Assembly: GCA_964524125.1 (NCBI GenBank)
Contig: CAZGBY010000008.1
Coordinates: 1-36,445 of the forward strand
Source: CAG-307 sp964524125
GTDB lineage: Bacteria > Bacillota_I > Bacilli_A > Acholeplasmatales > Anaeroplasmataceae
DNA length: 36,445 bases
Direction of reading: 5' to 3'
Below the pieces are notes generated by a model. That model was not told the origin of the DNA and did no database searches. It saw only the letters and a list, made by a program, of their open reading frames with translations. Of this stretch, positions 8,180 to 18,100 are shown piece by piece (positions within the stretch are counted from its first letter, which is position 1; every line of letters starts with the position of its first letter). A program made the translations under genes and the position numbers.

Positions 8180-10009
8180 TTATTCCTCCTCATTTGTTAA
8201 TATTGCAAGGAAAGCTTCAGGTGGTACTTCTACAGAACCAATTTCTTTCATCTTCTTCTTTCCTTCTTTTTGTTTTTCAAGTAATTTTTTCTTTCTTGAA
8301 ATATCTCCACCATAACATTTAGCAAGAACGTCTTTTCTAAGGGCTTTAATATCACTTCTTGCGATAACCTTATGGTTTATAACAGCTTGTACTGGTACTT
8401 CAAATAATTGTCTAGGTATTAAAGTCTTTAATTTTTCAACAATAGCTTTTCCTCTTGGATATGCAAAATCTTTATGAACAATTAAAGAAAGAGCATCTAC
8501 TACATCACCATTTAACATAATATCCATTTTAACTAAATTAGAAGGTTGGTAATCACCTAATTCATAATCAAAAGATGCATAACCTTTTGTACCAGATTTT
8601 AATCTATCAAAGAAATCATATACTATTTCAAGTAGTGGCATATCATAATGAAGTACTGCACGAGTTTCTTCAATATATTTTAAATCCTTAAATGTGCCAC
8701 GTTTCTTTTGGCATATTTCCATTACTGTACCAACATATTCTGTTGGAGTCATAATAGTAGCCTTTACATATGGTTCTTCTATTCTATTAATTTTAGTAGG
8801 TTCAGGTAAATTAGCTGGATTATCAAGTTCTATCATTTCTCCATTTGTTAAATATACATGATAAGAAACAGATGGTGCAGTAGCGATAAGCTCAATACCA
8901 AATTCTCGACGAATTCTTTCTTGAATTATATCCATATGAAGTAAACCTAAAAATCCCGTTCTAAAGCCAAAACCTAAGGCTTGAGATGTTTCTGCTTCAA
9001 AAATTAAAGAAGCGTCTGATAATTTTAATTTTTCAAGAGCATCTCTTAAATCAGGATATTGTTTAGAATCGATAGGATAAAGTCCGCAGAATACCATTGG
9101 ATTTAATTTACGATATCCTTCAAGTTGATGTGATGCAAGATTTTCTACTGTTGTAATGGTATCACCAACATGGACTTTATTAATATCCTTTATAGACGCA
9201 GTTATATATCCTACATCTCCTGCAGTTAAATACTGACGTTTTTCTTCTTTTGGAGTTCTAACACCAAGTTCTACAACTTGATATTTTGCGCCTGTGGCCA
9301 TTAAATGGATAGTATCTCCAACTTTAATTGTACCTTCTTTAATTCTAACTAAAATTACAACACCACGATAAGCATCAAAAGCTGAATCAAAAATAAGTGC
9401 TTGCACAGGCCCAAATGGATCTCCTTGTGGAGATGGTACATAATTAACAATTTGTTCTAGAATGTCACGTACATTAACACCAGTTTTGGCACTACAAAGT
9501 ACAGCTTCATCGCATGGAAGACCAATAACGTCTTCTATTTCATGTTTTACTTCATCAGGATGAGCTGATGGTAAGTCTACTTTATTTATACAGGGTAAAA
9601 TTTCTAAATTATTGTCTAGTGCTAAATAAACATTAGCTAGAGTTTGAGCTTCAACTCCTTGAGTAGCATCTACTACTAAAACAGCTCCTTCACAAGCCGC
9701 AAGTGATCTTGATACTTCATAAGTAAAATCGACATGTCCTGGAGTATCTATTAGGTTAAATATATAATCATTACCATCTAATGATTTATAATTTAAACTA
9801 ACTGCGTTTAATTTGATTGTAATACCACGTTCACGTTCTAGATCCATTGAATCTAGAATTTGTTGTTGCATCTCACGTTTTGATACACTATTACAAATTT
9901 CTAGTATTCTATCTGCTAGTGTTGATTTACCATGATCTATATGTGCTATAATAGAGAAATTTCTTATTTGTTTTTGTCTTTTTAATAATTTATCTTTATC
10001 TAGCGTCAT
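8180..10009 (-). CDS. lepA: Elongation factor 4 (LepA) GTPase
   Basis: Ribosome-associated translational GTPase, the EF-G-like factor LepA, implicated in back-translocation or small-subunit biogenesis. The 609 residues are the full family length. G1 is AHIDHGKST (22-30), the switch I Thr lies in the RGITI segment, G3 is DTPGH and G4 is NKVD. The LepA-specific C-terminal domain is present (MDIMLNGDVVDALS, then the basic segment GGDISRKKKLLEKQKEGKKK). AAGGAGG precedes the ATG by four bases. A near-consensus promoter is upstream and the HAD gene follows at two bases. Highly confident by sequence family. Confidence 0.97.
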   Translation of the reverse strand: MTLDKDKLLKRQKQIRNFSIIAHIDHGKSTLADRILEICNSVSKREMQQQILDSMDLERERGITIKLNAVSLNYKSLDGNDYIFNLIDTPGHVDFTYEVSRSLAACEGAVLVVDATQGVEAQTLANVYLALDNNLEILPCINKVDLPSAHPDEVKHEIEDVIGLPCDEAVLCSAKTGVNVRDILEQIVNYVPSPQGDPFGPVQALIFDSAFDAYRGVVILVRIKEGTIKVGDTIHLMATGAKYQVVELGVRTPKEEKRQYLTAGDVGYITASIKDINKVHVGDTITTVENLASHQLEGYRKLNPMVFCGLYPIDSKQYPDLRDALEKLKLSDASLIFEAETSQALGFGFRTGFLGLLHMDIIQERIRREFGIELIATAPSVSYHVYLTNGEMIELDNPANLPEPTKINRIEEPYVKATIMTPTEYVGTVMEICQKKRGTFKDLKYIEETRAVLHYDMPLLEIVYDFFDRLKSGTKGYASFDYELGDYQPSNLVKMDIMLNGDVVDALSLIVHKDFAYPRGKAIVEKLKTLIPRQLFEVPVQAVINHKVIARSDIKALRKDVLAKCYGGDISRKKKLLEKQKEGKKKMKEIGSVEVPPEAFLAILTNEEE

Positions 10010-10042
10010 AGGTCCTCCTTAATACATAATACTTCAATCTAT

Positions 10043-10071
10043 ATTATACTAAAATTTTTAAGAAATGTAAA
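10043..10071 (-). promoter_or_regulatory. Sigma-A-type promoter for lepA
   Basis: On the minus strand a TTTACA -35 box (10071-10066) and a perfect TATAAT -10 box (10048-10043) are separated by 17 bases. Transcription would start about 25-30 bases before the lepA ATG. Confidence 0.75.
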
Positions 10072-10143
10072 TGTAAAGAAATGTATATATAAGAAAAAAG
10101 ACCCTAAATAATTTAAAATTAGAACAGCTTACTAAATAATGTT

Positions 10144-10174
10144 AAAAAGAGAATGACATCACATCATTCTCTTT
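10144..10174 (-). terminator. Terminator of the giant lipoprotein operon
   Basis: AAAGAGAATGA (minus, 10174-10164) pairs perfectly over 11 bp with TCATTCTCTTT (10156-10146), loop of seven, continuing into TT. It lies 14 bases after the pectate lyase stop codon. The stretch between it and the lepA promoter shows nothing else. Confidence 0.85.
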
Positions 10175-10187
10175 AAGTTATATTAAA

Positions 10188-13100
10188 TTAATTCATAGAT
10201 ACTTCTACTTGTGAAATATGAGATTCTCCATCTCCCTTAGTTATCTCATAAGTGCCCGCAGTATCTAATGTAACAGTAACAACTTTATTAGTAAACGTAT
10301 ATGAAACGCCATTAATTTTAATTGTCTTACCACTTTTAACGTCAGTAATAGTGACTGTACAAGCTCCTGTTGTAATAAACTTGATAGAACCTGAAGATGA
10401 TTGCATCTTAAGAGCCACTTTATTTGCATAAGAACCACTTACAGTAAAGAAGTCTATATCACCTGCAGGTGCTGAATTAGCAAATGTAAGTGTATATACA
10501 CTAGGTGCAACATCTTGATATGCATCTTTTGCATTCTTTAATGTATCATAGTTAGTTACTAATGCTTTTTCAGTTGATGATAAAGAATTATACATTTCTT
10601 CTGCTTCGGTAATTGCACTACCAGATGAAGATGTAACATTTCCAATAGAATCAATTAATTTAATAGTTAATGTAACCTTAACTTCAGATACTTTACTAGA
10701 TGTTGTAATTAAAGCAATTTGATCACTAGTTAAAGCATTATATGCATTAACAACTTCTTTCATAGACGTAATACTTGACATATCTACATCATTAATTAAT
10801 TCATCAAATTGAGTTGATTTTTCTAAATTAGTAAACTTCTTTTCAGCTTGAACTAATGTTTGATAATTTGTAACTAAAGCTTGTTCATCTTCTTCTAATG
10901 AATCGTAAGCATTTCTAGCACTACTAATAATAGATTCTTTATCAAGAGTAACTTCACCAATAGAATTAATCTTATCAATTACATATTGAACGGCATACTT
11001 AGCAAATGCAGATTCTGCACTTGTAAGAGTTGAGTAATTAGAAATAGTTATATTACCAGCAAATGAAACAAGTTCATTATAAGCATTTCTAGCTGCTGTA
11101 ATTGCATTACCACTATTAGCATCAACACTACCAATATTACTAATTAATCCTTCAACATGAGCTTTACCTAAAGATATATAAGTATTATAAGCAGTTTCTA
11201 CCTTAGTATAATCTACTTGTTGTTTTAATTCTTGACTTAAATTATTATAAGTACTCATAGCCTTCTTAATTGCAGTTAAACAATTTGAATTATATTCTAT
11301 AGTTGTTGGTATTTGACTTACAGCATTATTATATTGTTCAATATATTTTTGATTTAATTCATCAGAATTATATTCTTCAAATTTAATTGAATTAACAGTT
11401 AAATCTTTAAAACTACCGTTTTTCAAATCAGCTGTAGCACCACCAGTACCTGGTTGGAAATTTTCACATTGAATATAGTAAGTACCTGGGTTTAATTGAA
11501 TTGTACCACTTGCAGTCATTAAAGCTTCACCAGCTTGGTTAACTAAAACTCCTGAACTTCCAGCTGCGTCGGTTGCGTAAGAAATAGTTACAGTTGCGGC
11601 CATTTCAAGTTTAAATCCATACATTGTCTTTGACAGCTTACCTGGTGTTAAAGTTGTAGCACTTGATACAGTTTGTACAGATTGAGACTTCATAATATCT
11701 AATTGAAGATCTTCTAATGTAATATCACTAGGTGCTTTACTTTCATCTTTTCTTACACCACCATATGCTTCGATAACTTTTCTAGCATCTGTTATATTAG
11801 TTTGTAAATCATAGTTATTACTTGGAATATATGATTGACTTGAATTTGTATCAAATTTAGAATAATCAATTCCTTTTCCACTATATTGACAACTATTAGA
11901 TACAGCTTGACTTTTATTTGTAACAATAGTCGCATCTTGTGCTCCAATACAGCTTGCGAATGAATCGTTATATGATTTAATCGCACCTGATTTAATTGAT
12001 TGAGGATTCTTACACATATAGAATAAGTTATATTCTGAATAAATATAAGCATTAGCACGAGGATTCATTGCATAATCTGTTTGTTGTTCAAATACATTAT
12101 TATACATATGAACATTTGAATTACGAACTAATGGTCCACGAGCCTTACATAATTTCCAATAATTATGATGCATTGTAATATTATATTGAAGTGATGAGTC
12201 TGCAGAACCAATTAAATTAGTCTTATGACAGCCTTCAAAATAATTATAACTTAATGTGAAATATTCACCACGTTTAAAGTCACATGAACCATCTCCTTCA
12301 GATTTATCTGACTCAGCTGGAGATGAAATTGAAGGGCAATAAAATTCATTATTATGAACCCAACATCTTTCAACAGATGCTGTAATCATTCCACTTTCTT
12401 GTACACCTTCCATACCTATAGCATCTTCTGGAGTGTTTATAAATGTTAAATTTCTAACTTCAAAACTCTTTCCTAAATCTGGATTTGCAGATTCACACAT
12501 AAAGTGGAATCCCCAACCATCAATAACTGCATCACTACCAAGTCCTTCTAAAGTAACATCTTTAGCAGACTTCATACGAGCCATATGACCATTATCACCG
12601 ACAGATCCACCATAATCATTAGAATCATATGCAGTTAAACCTTCAACTAAGGTTTTAGAGTTTGCATTAAATGTAGCTTGTTTATAAAGTCCTGAATTTG
12701 AAACTGTACCAATAAATCTAACTACTAAAGGAATATTATCGTTTGCTAAATCTTGTAAAATTCCTGCATTAGTATTAGCAGTACCATAGTAAACTTTACC
12801 ACCAGAAACTTTTCTACATTGACCTTCGTGTCCTGCTTCTCCACATTCTTTACCAACAGAGTTTAAAATATTTCCAATACCTTTTACTGTTTTACCTTTA
12901 TAAGATAATTCAACAGTATTTTTATTATCATCTGTTACATAAAGTACAATTGCATTATCTTTAAGTGTTCCATCATCATTATAAGCACCTACACCTGAAG
13001 TATAGTTAAAATGAGCATATCCTGATCTATCATATGAAATAACCTCAAATGTGGCATGTGAACCTATATCTGTTGAAGAACCTGAAGGTAATACCATAGC

Positions 13101-15068
13101 TTCATAAGAACCAGCTTTAAGTCCTAAGAATTCTACTCTCATTGTAGTTGATGATGTTTCATATCCATATGCAATATCAGTTCCAACCTTTTCAAGTTGA
13201 CCTGATGAATTTGTAATATAATAATCATAGTTTACTGAATTATTATATTTTTTAAATTCTATATAAGCTGATTCCATAGATGCACCAGCTTCTAAAATAG
13301 TTATAGTACCTTGTGTACCAATAGTTCCTGAACCATTTTCTTTATCATCAATATTTGAATCAGAAGATGATGTATTTTTATTAAATTTTGCAAATATAGA
13401 TGTATTTGATGTTATCTTTGTATTTTCAAAATCAAATTCGGTTTGATATGTATTTGTTGTAAACCAACCTACAAATGTATATCCTGACTTTTCTGGATTT
13501 GCAGGTCTTGTAACGTAACCATTATGAGTAACTGTTAAAGATGAAAGTGTTGTACCTACAAATGAAACTGTATATTGAGCAGGGATCCATTTGGCATATA
13601 ATTTAACATTAGATGTAACTTTACCTTCCCAGTTATATTCTTTAGTACAAGCCTCATCAGTAAACCATCCGGCTAAAGAATATCCTTCTTTTGTTGGATT
13701 AGTTGGTAGTTTAATCTTTGAATTTTCTATAACATCATAAGAATCAATTGAAGATCCTCCATTTGTTTCAAATTCTATAGTATAATAATTAGCATTTGGA
13801 TCTTTTGGTTCTTCTTCCCATTTAGCATATAAAGTAATATTATTTGTAATAGGAGTTGTAAAATCAAATTCAGTAGTATAATTTAAGTCTGTAAACCATC
13901 CTTTAAATACATATCCATCTTTTGTAGGATCTAAAGGTTTTGTTGCACAACTATCTTGTTCAATTATTTGATTTGGTAACTTAGTCCCATTATTAGTATT
14001 AAATATTACATCATAAGCTTGTTTAGAAGCTTCACTTGATTTTTCTGTTAATTCTAATTTAGATACTTTATCAGATGCACCATTTAAGTTCTTTAATAAA
14101 TAAGTACCAGCAGCAAGTCCATCTTTTGTAAATGTTAATGTTCCGCCTTTTGATACAGATTCTGAAGTCGCAATAGCACTTCCTGTTGGATTTCCATCAA
14201 AGTCACATAAATATAATTCATATTGTAATGCTTTATCACTACTTCCATTTGTACCTGTAATAATAAATGAATTAGATGTACCATTTACTGTAAAGTATAT
14301 ATTTCTTCCTTGTGTATTAAATAATGAATCATTAATTTTTACACCAGCAGGAAATTTAAATTGACTATAAGTAATTTCAACATTTGTTTTAACTGAAACT
14401 TTATCATTTGATGTTGTAGTAGTAGTTTTACCTTCACAAGCTGATTTAAATTCCGTAAAATTAAATGTAATTTTCTTATCTTCAGAAGCAGTACTTTTAT
14501 AATTCCATTTAGCATATAATGTTATATTTGAAGTTAAAGCTTCTCCATCAATAGCTTTTTCTTTAAATTCAATATCTTTATACCAACCATCAAATTCCCA
14601 GTTAGTTTCAGTTAAAACTGGAAGTGTGTCTGGTAGATTAGTTTGTTCAGTTAAATCATTTGGTTTTGTACCATGACCGTTATTATAATAAGTTATTGAA
14701 TATTTATTTACTTCAGGTGTAGTAGGTGATTGATCACCTGTAGTTGGGGCTGTAGGTGTTATTGTTGGAGTAGTTATAATATCACTTGTAGGATTATTAC
14801 TTGTAGGATTATTACTTGTAGGATTATTACTTGTGGGATTATTACTTGTACCTTGTGATGGTGTAGTACCTACATTTGATGTAGTACCATTATTAGTAGG
14901 ATTTATAGAAGATTCTATATTTCCACTAGTTAATGAATTACTACCTTGATTATTTGTAGTTGAAGAAATTATAGGTGTTGTAGTTTCTTTATTCTTTTTA
15001 CATGAAGCTACTGATGTAACTAATGAAGTAGCAAGTAAAGCACCTATAATTATGTTTTTCTTCTTCAT
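10188..15068 (-). CDS. Giant cell-surface lipoprotein with PL1-type pectate lyase domain
   Basis: 1626 residues, predicted to be secreted, lipid-anchored and to cleave polygalacturonate by beta-elimination. Order: lipoprotein signal peptide with lipobox VASC (Cys23); Thr/Asn/Pro-rich linker with four NNPTS units (76-95); four Listeria-Bacteroides (InlB B-type) repeats at about 123-188, 352-417, 429-494 and 499-562, each ending LYAKW or similar; a beta-rich insert (199-342); a domain at 585-690; then a right-handed parallel beta-helix (about 765-1100). PL1 hallmarks are in the helix: Ca-ligand pair Asp926/Asp930 (DGSCD), Lys949 (HKTNLIGSADSS) and Arg977/Arg982 (ARGPLVR). After that come about four helical repeats with EKALVTNY/TL.AE signatures (1240-1520) and a C-terminal beta domain (1525-1626). 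It follows the other lipoprotein gene by 94 bases. AAAGGA precedes the ATG. Family assignment is strong; the exact pectin substrate is inferred. Confidence 0.85.
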   Translation of the reverse strand: MKKKNIIIGALLATSLVTSVASCKKNKETTTPIISSTTNNQGSNSLTSGNIESSINPTNNGTTSNVGTTPSQGTSNNPTSNNPTSNNPTSNNPTSDIITTPTITPTAPTTGDQSPTTPEVNKYSITYYNNGHGTKPNDLTEQTNLPDTLPVLTETNWEFDGWYKDIEFKEKAIDGEALTSNITLYAKWNYKSTASEDKKITFNFTEFKSACEGKTTTTTSNDKVSVKTNVEITYSQFKFPAGVKINDSLFNTQGRNIYFTVNGTSNSFIITGTNGSSDKALQYELYLCDFDGNPTGSAIATSESVSKGGTLTFTKDGLAAGTYLLKNLNGASDKVSKLELTEKSSEASKQAYDVIFNTNNGTKLPNQIIEQDSCATKPLDPTKDGYVFKGWFTDLNYTTEFDFTTPITNNITLYAKWEEEPKDPNANYYTIEFETNGGSSIDSYDVIENSKIKLPTNPTKEGYSLAGWFTDEACTKEYNWEGKVTSNVKLYAKWIPAQYTVSFVGTTLSSLTVTHNGYVTRPANPEKSGYTFVGWFTTNTYQTEFDFENTKITSNTSIFAKFNKNTSSSDSNIDDKENGSGTIGTQGTITILEAGASMESAYIEFKKYNNSVNYDYYITNSSGQLEKVGTDIAYGYETSSTTMRVEFLGLKAGSYEAMVLPSGSSTDIGSHATFEVISYDRSGYAHFNYTSGVGAYNDDGTLKDNAIVLYVTDDNKNTVELSYKGKTVKGIGNILNSVGKECGEAGHEGQCRKVSGGKVYYGTANTNAGILQDLANDNIPLVVRFIGTVSNSGLYKQATFNANSKTLVEGLTAYDSNDYGGSVGDNGHMARMKSAKDVTLEGLGSDAVIDGWGFHFMCESANPDLGKSFEVRNLTFINTPEDAIGMEGVQESGMITASVERCWVHNNEFYCPSISSPAESDKSEGDGSCDFKRGEYFTLSYNYFEGCHKTNLIGSADSSLQYNITMHHNYWKLCKARGPLVRNSNVHMYNNVFEQQTDYAMNPRANAYIYSEYNLFYMCKNPQSIKSGAIKSYNDSFASCIGAQDATIVTNKSQAVSNSCQYSGKGIDYSKFDTNSSQSYIPSNNYDLQTNITDARKVIEAYGGVRKDESKAPSDITLEDLQLDIMKSQSVQTVSSATTLTPGKLSKTMYGFKLEMAATVTISYATDAAGSSGVLVNQAGEALMTASGTIQLNPGTYYIQCENFQPGTGGATADLKNGSFKDLTVNSIKFEEYNSDELNQKYIEQYNNAVSQIPTTIEYNSNCLTAIKKAMSTYNNLSQELKQQVDYTKVETAYNTYISLGKAHVEGLISNIGSVDANSGNAITAARNAYNELVSFAGNITISNYSTLTSAESAFAKYAVQYVIDKINSIGEVTLDKESIISSARNAYDSLEEDEQALVTNYQTLVQAEKKFTNLEKSTQFDELINDVDMSSITSMKEVVNAYNALTSDQIALITTSSKVSEVKVTLTIKLIDSIGNVTSSSGSAITEAEEMYNSLSSTEKALVTNYDTLKNAKDAYQDVAPSVYTLTFANSAPAGDIDFFTVSGSYANKVALKMQSSSGSIKFITTGACTVTITDVKSGKTIKINGVSYTFTNKVVTVTLDTAGTYEITKGDGESHISQVEVSMN
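14791..14850 (-). repeat. Four 15-bp tandem repeats in the lipoprotein linker
   Basis: Four consecutive copies of a 15-bp unit (GGATTATTACTTGTA on the plus strand, one base variant in the third copy) encode repeated Asn-Asn-Pro-Thr-Ser. They form a flexible spacer between lipid anchor and first repeat. Near-identity makes copy-number slippage likely. Confidence 0.9.
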
Positions 15069-15115
15069 ATATTTTAATTCCTTTCATTGTTTTGTTTATT
15101 TGTTTATTAATTGAT

Positions 15116-15148
15116 ATAAAGGAAAGATAGGGAATATCTTTCCTTTAT
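15116..15148 (-). other. Intercistronic 14-bp hairpin between the two lipoprotein genes
   Basis: ATAAAGGAAAGATA (15116-15129) is perfectly complementary to TATCTTTCCTTTAT (15135-15148) around a five-base loop. It sits 14 bases after the upstream lipoprotein stop codon. On the minus strand no clean T-run follows, so it is not a textbook terminator; it may attenuate or stabilise a shared transcript. I see no clear promoter in the 46 bases between it and the pectate lyase start. Confidence 0.7.
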
Positions 15149-15162
15149 GAATTATGTTTTAA

Positions 15163-18100
15163 TTATAAAGTTACTGTAGCTGTTATACTATATAATCTTA
15201 ATTTTTGACCATCATTTGTAAATTTAACAGTCTCACCAGAATTTAATTGAATAATAAATGTTTTTGCTGATGTTGTTAAATCATAACCAGTAGAATCATA
15301 TTCAATATAATTATCATCAGTTTGAATTTGGCCTCCACCTGATATATATAATTTAGATGAATTTCCAGAAGCTAGTGATACTTCAATTGTCATATCTTTA
15401 GTTGCAACAACAGACATATAATCTCCAGAAGTTTGACATTGAAGATAACCATCTTTATATTTAACTTTTTTTCCTGACTCAACTGAAAAATATGCATTTT
15501 CACTCTTTAATGCATCATCTCCTGTTAATACTTTACTTGTTGAAAATGATTCATATGAAGATGATAAAAGTTGATCACTGGCAGTAGTAGCTTGTTCCCA
15601 TTTAGCAAAAATAGTAATATCTCCAGTTATTGTATCATTTGCAAAATCAAATGTATTTGTAAAACTTTCATCTTTATACCAACCACCAAATATATTTCCT
15701 GTTTTTTCAGGATTTGTAGGTTCTGTAACTTTACCATTTTCATCAATAGTTTGAGATGCAACACTACTTCCACCATTAGAATTAAATGTTACTGTATACG
15801 TTTTAATCCATCTTGCATAAATAGTTTCAGATTGAGTTAAATCAACATCACCAGTAATAAGATTATAAACATCTCCACTTTCAAATGACCATCCTAATAA
15901 TCTATAACCTTCTAGAGTTGCACTTGAAGGGATTGAATCTAAAGTAATCTTAGCAGTAGTAAGTGTATTAATTTCACTACCTTCAGTTTTTGTACCATTA
16001 ATTGTATAATCACTAATAGTTAAACCTTCAACTGGTAAATTCCAATCAAATGATACTTCTTTTGCTGCTGCAAAATTAGCATATAATGTATATTCACCAG
16101 CTTCTACATTTTCAAAATCAAAACTAGTAGAATAATAGTTTCCTTCAGAATCTTTTAAATACCATCCTAAGAATTCATTATCTCCATCAGTAGGATCTAC
16201 TTCAGGTTTAGAAATAGATGTATTTCCTTCCCAAACTGCATACTCAGTTTCATCTTGATATTTTTCTTCACCATTCATATATGTAATTTTTACATTATAA
16301 TCATGTAATTTTGCTTGTAATTCAATATTAGTACCTGAAGCTAATTTAGTTCCTTCATTTACAACTACTTCCTCATTGTTTTCATCTAAATAATACCAGT
16401 AATTAAATCTTTCAATATCACTTGAATCAGGAAGAACTATTTCATCTAAATATGAATATTTAGTAGTATCTCCATTATAAGCAACATTTACTAATTTTGG
16501 TGTATCATTTGCAAGAGTTGCCTCTATATCAAAAATAAATAATCTAGAACCAGAATTTAAATCCTTCATAATAATTTTAACAACATCACCAGATTGTAAA
16601 CCTGTTAATTCTTTTTCATAATTATAAATTCCAGTTTCATTTTCTGTTATAGTTATTTTATTTTCATTATTCACTTTGATAATAATAGTACCTTTACGTT
16701 TATTTGCATATATAGAATCAGCATATCCAAACCATAGTTTTAAACTTTGAAGATTATCTTTAATATTAAATGTGACCACACAACATTCTTCTTCTGATGA
16801 TGAAACATTTATACTTCTCCATGCGCAATCATATTTTGTACCATCTGATTTGGTTGGTAAGCTATTTTTATTAAATAATGCATATTTGTCATCATCTTTA
16901 GCTTTGCCATTGTCAGCGTCAACAGTATATTGCCATCCACTATCTGCAACCATATCAAATAAACAATTATCAAATACTTTTTCAGGTAAATTATTTGAAT
17001 TTTCAATTCCATTAAAATTAGCTAAAATTGATTTATTCATATCTTCCTTATCTTCAACTTGTAAATAAATATTATAATCATCATAAATTTCAACTTCAGA
17101 AGTTGAGTCATTATTCTCAAATGAAGCACCAACAACATTCATTGCCGTAATATGAATATCTTCTAAATCAATATAAGAACCATAAGTTATATCAATAGTA
17201 CCATATGATTCACTACCAATATAATAAGTAATAGTAAATTCATAACTATCTGCATCATCTAAAATATTTTGTAAGCTTTCTTTTCCATCTGATACATAAG
17301 CATTTAAATCATCAATATTATCATATGAATCAATATTACTTAATAATTCAGCTGCATTTGTATCTACTTGTTTTTTTAATTCATTACTATATAATTCATC
17401 TTTAATACTATCTCTTAAATTTTTTATTTCTTCTTTAGCAGAAACTTTTCTCTTAGCCAAAGTATCAGCAGTAATTAATTGTTGAATTTGAGATTTAGCA
17501 TTTGATGTGATTTCATTAATCTCAGTTGCATTTTTAGCATTTGAATAATCTGTATTATTATAAATTCCTTCTATTGCTGTAATTAATGTTGCATCATTTT
17601 CTTGATTATAATTTGCAATTATATTATCTTTGTAAGTTTTAAGATTATTTTTAGCATCTTCTCTTAATTCTTCAATTGTCTTTGATGCAGCATTATATAA
17701 TGTATCAATGCTTTCTTTTATTTCAGCTAGTTTATGTGTCACTTCATCAAATGAAGTACAAGCATTAATTGAATCTGCTGCTCCATTTTTAATTGAAATA
17801 ATTTGATTATATTCTGTTTCATGAGATTCTTTAATTCCTTCAATTTCAGTTGACTTATAAGAAGAAATTTCAGATATAGCATCTTCTTTATTCTTAGCAA
17901 GTTGAGCTGTATCATTAAGTACTAAATCTAAACTTGATTTTGCACTTGTAAGTTTTTCAAATAAATTTGCTTTCTTTTCATTTGAAGATAATTCTGCATT
18001 TGAAACGATTTCTTCAAATTTTTCAGCTAATTCATCTGCAATTTCTAAAATTTGTTCTTCATTATAATTAAATGGACCTTTTTCTTCTAAATATTCTTCA

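Noticed and set aside
8116..8322. Small plus-strand ORF
   Set aside because: It lies wholly antisense to the HAD/lepA junction with no ribosome site and no recognisable family.
14791..14850. CRISPR-like array
   Set aside because: The 15-bp units are directly adjacent, without spacers, and are in-frame coding repeats.
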